Shown: positions 60,884 through 64,000 of the stretch, one piece after another
Layout of the letters: every line of letters begins with the position of its first letter
How positions within the stretch are numbered: the first letter of the stretch is position 1
From: an uncultured Elusimicrobia bacterium
GTDB taxonomy: Bacteria; Elusimicrobiota; Elusimicrobia; Elusimicrobiales; UBA9959
DNA: 64,000 nt
NCBI GenBank assembly: GCA_903873295.1
Contig: CAIQNV010000082.1
Location: forward strand, 1-64,000
Direction: 5' to 3'
Position numbers and translations under genes: made by a program
Notes under the pieces: generated by a model
Databases searched by the model: none
The model's input: only the letters and a program-made list of their open reading frames with translations
What the model was told of the DNA's origin: nothing

Positions 60884-62284
60884 TTAATCTGACGGCCTCA
60901 GCCGTTTAAAGTAAGCCCGTACCTTATATAACACCTCATAGCCGTACCTCGGGGACTTAAGAGCTACGAGCATCAGCCTGAGATAGCGCAACTTCAGCAC
61001 GTCCAGGAAAAATCTCCTGAGGATCATTTTCCTGAATTTGGTGTGCAGGGACCTTATTTTGTGCTCGTCGAGGGCCTCTGTCCTTACTATGATCTTGTTG
61101 ACCGAGAACTGGCTGTAATCGGAGATAAGTTTATGCCCCGCCTTCGTCACTATCTTGTCGAACTCCGTGTTCGGGAAAGGGATAGCCGTTACGCAGCCGG
61201 TCACGTAAGGCGTTATTTCTTCCCAGAGCTTTATGGAGTCGTTCACCGTTTCCTCGGTCTCTCCCGGCATGCCGATGATGAAAGAACCGATCGTTTCGAT
61301 GCCGGCCTCATGCGTCAGCTTGAAAGCCCTTTTTATCTCCTCTATGGTCAGCCCTTTTCCCATGCTGTCCAGCATCTTCTGGTTCCCGTTCTCTACCCCG
61401 TAGAAGATGAGCCAGAAGCCGGCGGCTTTAGCCAGGCGAAGCAGCTTTTCGTCCACCAGTTTTTCATTGGCCCTGAAAGGCGTTTTGTAGACTATGTTCT
61501 TGTTCAGCTTCTTTTCGATTATGAGGTTGAAGATCTTTTCCGCCCATTCCCTATTCAGGTTGAACGTGTCGTCCTGGAAAAATATCTCGCGGATACCGTA
61601 CTTGTTGTGCAGCCATTCTATTTCCTGGACTATCAGTTCCGGCTTTCTGAACCTGACCTTGCTGCCCCAGATGGATTTGTTGCAGAAACAGCACTGGTAC
61701 GGACAGCCTCTCGAAGCCATGATGAACATGCTCGGATATCCGCCGACCGGGTCTGACCCGGAAAAATCATTGATGTCCACCAGGTCCAGGTTCGGCAAAG
61801 GTATGTGGTCCAGGTCGGCGGAAAATCCCCGGGCGGGATTTTCCCTGCCCGCGTAGCAGATCCCTTTTATGTCCTTTAAGTCCTTTCCCTCCGCTATTTC
61901 CATGAAGGTGTGCTCGCCTTCGCCGACTACCACTACGTCGATATTGGGGAAATGGCCGAAGATCTCCGTCTTTAAAGCGGAGGGATGAGGCCCGCCCGTG
62001 ACGACCAGCGCGGTCTTGCTTGTTTCCTTAACTAAGTCGCTGACCTCCCTGGCGGACCTTGTCTGGAAGGTGTTCATCGTTATCCCGACGATCTCCGGTT
62101 TAAAAGAAACCAGAATATTCTTAAGCTCGGGGAGTTCCAGCTTCCCGGCGGCCATATGCGTTATTTTTACTTCATGGCCTTTGTTCTGCAGCATGGTACC
62201 CAGCAGGAGTAGGGCTCCGGCCGGGTAGGCCTCGCGCTGTACCATGGAATCCGTTTCCTTCGGGCGAATAAGCAAAATTTTCAT
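60884..62284 (-). CDS. B12-binding radical SAM protein
   Basis: Protein of 466 residues. The N-terminal cobalamin-binding fold (about 1-140) has GPHPSALKTEIF and VVVGEGEHTFMEI. The radical SAM domain follows with CPYQCCFC (Cys194, Cys198, Cys201). The C-terminus contains IIGMPGETEETVNDSI, a standard element of the class. Members of this group methylate, or otherwise modify, unactivated carbons, often in lipid, hopanoid or polysaccharide pathways. It sits among glycosyltransferases and a methyltransferase, so an envelope lipid or glycan substrate is likely. The substrate is not readable from sequence. Confidence 0.9.
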   Translation of the reverse strand: MKILLIRPKETDSMVQREAYPAGALLLLGTMLQNKGHEVKITHMAAGKLELPELKNILVSFKPEIVGITMNTFQTRSAREVSDLVKETSKTALVVTGGPHPSALKTEIFGHFPNIDVVVVGEGEHTFMEIAEGKDLKDIKGICYAGRENPARGFSADLDHIPLPNLDLVDINDFSGSDPVGGYPSMFIMASRGCPYQCCFCNKSIWGSKVRFRKPELIVQEIEWLHNKYGIREIFFQDDTFNLNREWAEKIFNLIIEKKLNKNIVYKTPFRANEKLVDEKLLRLAKAAGFWLIFYGVENGNQKMLDSMGKGLTIEEIKRAFKLTHEAGIETIGSFIIGMPGETEETVNDSIKLWEEITPYVTGCVTAIPFPNTEFDKIVTKAGHKLISDYSQFSVNKIIVRTEALDEHKIRSLHTKFRKMILRRFFLDVLKLRYLRLMLVALKSPRYGYEVLYKVRAYFKRLRPSD

Positions 62285-62326
62285 GCTTTCCTCAGCTTTG
62301 CTGAAATTCCGGAGCGGGCCGGCGCG

Positions 62327-63133
62327 TTATTCCTTCCCGGGCGGGCAGAGCGCCGCTTCTATCCAGAGGTCCAGCCCGTTCCTGTCTTCGTTTATCACGC
62401 TGAAGTCCGAAGCTTTCGGTTCGAATTTCCCCGGCTCGCTCTTCCTGGAGATAAGGCCGAAGACGGCCTGTTTGAAGCTGTAGGGAACGAGGTTGCGCAG
62501 TCCCAGCGGGTCCAGTTTCTGGGCGAGGGTGGCTATGCGCGCCACTTTTTTTTCCATCTCGTAATATTCCTGCGGCACGGTGATGAATTTTACTTCGCAC
62601 CTGCCAAAGAACGGGGAAAGAACGGCCGGGAGCTCGGCGGCTGAGAATTCCCTTACGTGGAACTTGTACCAGGGCTTCTGGCCTTCTTTCAGACGGTGTA
62701 CCCGGTTCGGGGTCGTCAGGTAAAGGCGCCCGCCCGGCTTCAGCACGCGGGCCGCCTCTCTTACGAAGGCCGCGGTATCAGCTATATGCTCTATCACCTG
62801 GAAGCTTACGGCTATATCGAACCCGGCGTCAGGGAACGGCAGTCTTACCCCGTCGTGGACCAGGAAGTCCAGGTTCACCGCCGCGTACTTGGCGGCGGCA
62901 TGGAGCACTGTGTCCTTCGCGGTGTCGACGGCCGTGACCCGGCCCGCTTTTTTCGCTATGATGGCGCTGCCGTAGCCCTCTCCGCACCCTATTTCAAGCA
63001 CTTTGTCGCCTTCTTTTATGAAATGGCCGGTCACCCAGCAATAGGCGAAAATGTGCCGCGCCAGCAGCGCGCGCTCGTAAGGGCTTTGTATTGAAGCCGG
63101 GTCTACCCGCCCGCCTTCTTCAAGTCTGCTCAT
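62327..63133 (-). CDS. SAM-dependent methyltransferase (type 11)
   Basis: Protein of 268 residues. Motif I VLEIGCGEGYGSAI at about residue 46, motif II DIAVSFQVIEHI near residue 107 and post-motif VLKPGGRLYLTTPNR near residue 131. The N-terminal 40 residues carry a Pro/Ser/Tyr/Arg-rich pattern (SIQSPYERALLARHIFAY) common to sugar or lipid methylases in O-antigen-type clusters. It overlaps the upstream GT39-like gene by 14 bases and precedes the radical SAM gene by 42 bases. Confidence 0.88.
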   Translation of the reverse strand: MSRLEEGGRVDPASIQSPYERALLARHIFAYCWVTGHFIKEGDKVLEIGCGEGYGSAIIAKKAGRVTAVDTAKDTVLHAAAKYAAVNLDFLVHDGVRLPFPDAGFDIAVSFQVIEHIADTAAFVREAARVLKPGGRLYLTTPNRVHRLKEGQKPWYKFHVREFSAAELPAVLSPFFGRCEVKFITVPQEYYEMEKKVARIATLAQKLDPLGLRNLVPYSFKQAVFGLISRKSEPGKFEPKASDFSVINEDRNGLDLWIEAALCPPGKE

Positions 63134-64000
63134 GATTTATCCGCGCCATGCCCGCGTCCAGTGCCAGGGCGGCGGCCATAATAACAAAGGTGTCGATGGG
63201 CACACGGTAGCGCAGGGTGACCACGAAAAAGAGGTGTACGGCCGTGTAGGAGGATAACAGGGCCATAAGGAGCGAGGTGTCCCGGAATTTGCGCCAGGAG
63301 ACCATCATGCCTATCACGCAAAGGGGGATGTATATCCCCGAAGTGGCCATGGCCACATGTTTTTGCCATGGCCAGGCCATCGCCGGGTAAAGCCGCCAGA
63401 AGTGCAGGAACCTCTTATATACGAGGTTGCGGAACTTTTTCGGGTTGGCCTTCAGCCAGGCCAGGGCTTTCTCCTTGCAGTACTTGTCGCGCTCTGGCAG
63501 AGGCAGTGCTGAGATATAAGCCCAATCCTTGGGGATCGCCTGGCTCAGGTTTTCCTTGAGCGGGGTGTCGCGCTCTTCCAGTGACTCCACCCAGACCGCC
63601 TCGTCGCAGGAGGATCCGTACAGGGTGAACCAGGGCGTGCTTACCGGCATGATATAGGACTTGTCGTAATGGAAATAATTCCTGAGCGTCCAGGGGGTTA
63701 TAGTCAGCAGAGTGAAGACCCCCACCATGAAACCGACGCGGAACTTGCCGGTGCGCCACCAGAGCCAGGCGCAGGCCAGTATGAAAAAAGGCAGCGTAGT
63801 GGATTTTGTAAGCCCGGCCAGGCCGATAACTATCCCGGTTGCGGCTATGTTGCCCCAGGAGGGTTTCACTGAAGTCCGGGCAAGCAGGCAGATCGCGGCG
63901 GCCAGCATGAAGGTTATGAAGGTCTCGCTCAGGGCGTCGCCGGCATAAGCTATGAAATACGGGTAGAAGCTTATCAATACAGCCGTTATGCGGGCGGTTC
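63120..64000 (-). CDS. GT39-like membrane glycosyltransferase (5' end outside window)
   Basis: At least 293 residues, open at the right edge on this strand. The visible part has about seven hydrophobic helices, the segment LSETFITFMLAAAICLLAR, KSTTLPFFILACAWL, and a hydrophilic region with WFTLYGSSCDEAVWVE and PERDKYCKEKALAWLKANPKKFRNL. The pattern fits glycosyltransferases of the GT-C/ArnT-like type. The frame continues without a stop to base 64000, so the first residues are missing. It is the first visible gene of the minus-strand envelope operon. Confidence 0.8.
   Translation of the reverse strand, partial: TARITAVLISFYPYFIAYAGDALSETFITFMLAAAICLLARTSVKPSWGNIAATGIVIGLAGLTKSTTLPFFILACAWLWWRTGKFRVGFMVGVFTLLTITPWTLRNYFHYDKSYIMPVSTPWFTLYGSSCDEAVWVESLEERDTPLKENLSQAIPKDWAYISALPLPERDKYCKEKALAWLKANPKKFRNLVYKRFLHFWRLYPAMAWPWQKHVAMATSGIYIPLCVIGMMVSWRKFRDTSLLMALLSSYTAVHLFFVVTLRYRVPIDTFVIMAAALALDAGMARINHEQT

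Overview
The window looks like chromosomal DNA of a GC-rich, Gram-negative bacterium. It encodes the LPS exporter permeases LptF and LptG, a TolC-type outer membrane protein, diaminopimelate-pathway enzymes (DapF, DapA) and several outer-membrane barrels. A SprA/PorV pair typical of type IX secretion, a giant protein built from reiterated tail-fibre-like modules, PPi-type phosphofructokinase and a Pfa-type lipid synthase together suggest Elusimicrobiota or a relative. That assignment is an inference; no rRNA or other marker is present to confirm it. I found no tRNA, rRNA, CRISPR array, insertion sequence or prophage.

Layout. 1-5160 (minus): the start of a Pfa-like polyunsaturated-lipid/polyketide synthase cluster, pfaD followed by pfaA, which runs off the left edge. 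5431-10605 (plus): a tightly overlapping six-gene operon with a radical SAM/SPASM protein, two tandem copies of a two-gene U32 (UbiU/UbiV-like) pair, and a methyltransferase. 10745-12340: small lipoproteins and a secreted protein of unknown function. 12604-23607: a secretion/surface operon with an FlgD-like C-terminal-domain protein, a PorV-like barrel, a TPR protein and a 2541-residue repeat protein. 23613-30855: a TrmA-family RNA methyltransferase, a GT-C-like membrane protein, an orphan sensor and two GH13 enzymes, one secreted and one cytosolic. 31333-37484 (minus): comF and a SprA-like giant barrel. 37595-39792: lptF-lptG. 39805-44554 (minus): a NUDIX-tkt-zwf-pgl pentose phosphate operon. 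45077-57586 (plus): dnaE, a barrel protein, PPi-type phosphofructokinase, a HAMP protein, TolC, patatin, a TPR protein, dapF, dapA and a GT39-like protein. 57580-64000 (minus): an envelope glycan operon (GT39-like, methyltransferase, B12-type radical SAM, GT9, FAD oxidoreductase, MtgA).

The most unusual non-coding signal is a family of five dispersed elements of about 130 bp (5277, 30969, 31147, 44627, 44799). They share one secondary structure: a long variable outer stem, a conserved AAC/TAAC internal loop, a short A/T-rich stem, an ACC-loop hairpin and a second hairpin with a TAYGCAA-type loop. Stem bases change in compensating pairs between copies, and four of the five copies sit as two convergent pairs separated by an AT-rich spacer. 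I do not recognise the family.

The most interesting coding signal is the radical SAM plus doubled UbiU/UbiV-like operon, divergent from the Pfa-like synthase. Together they suggest an anaerobic pathway that makes and oxidises a lipid or quinone-like product; this is a hypothesis.
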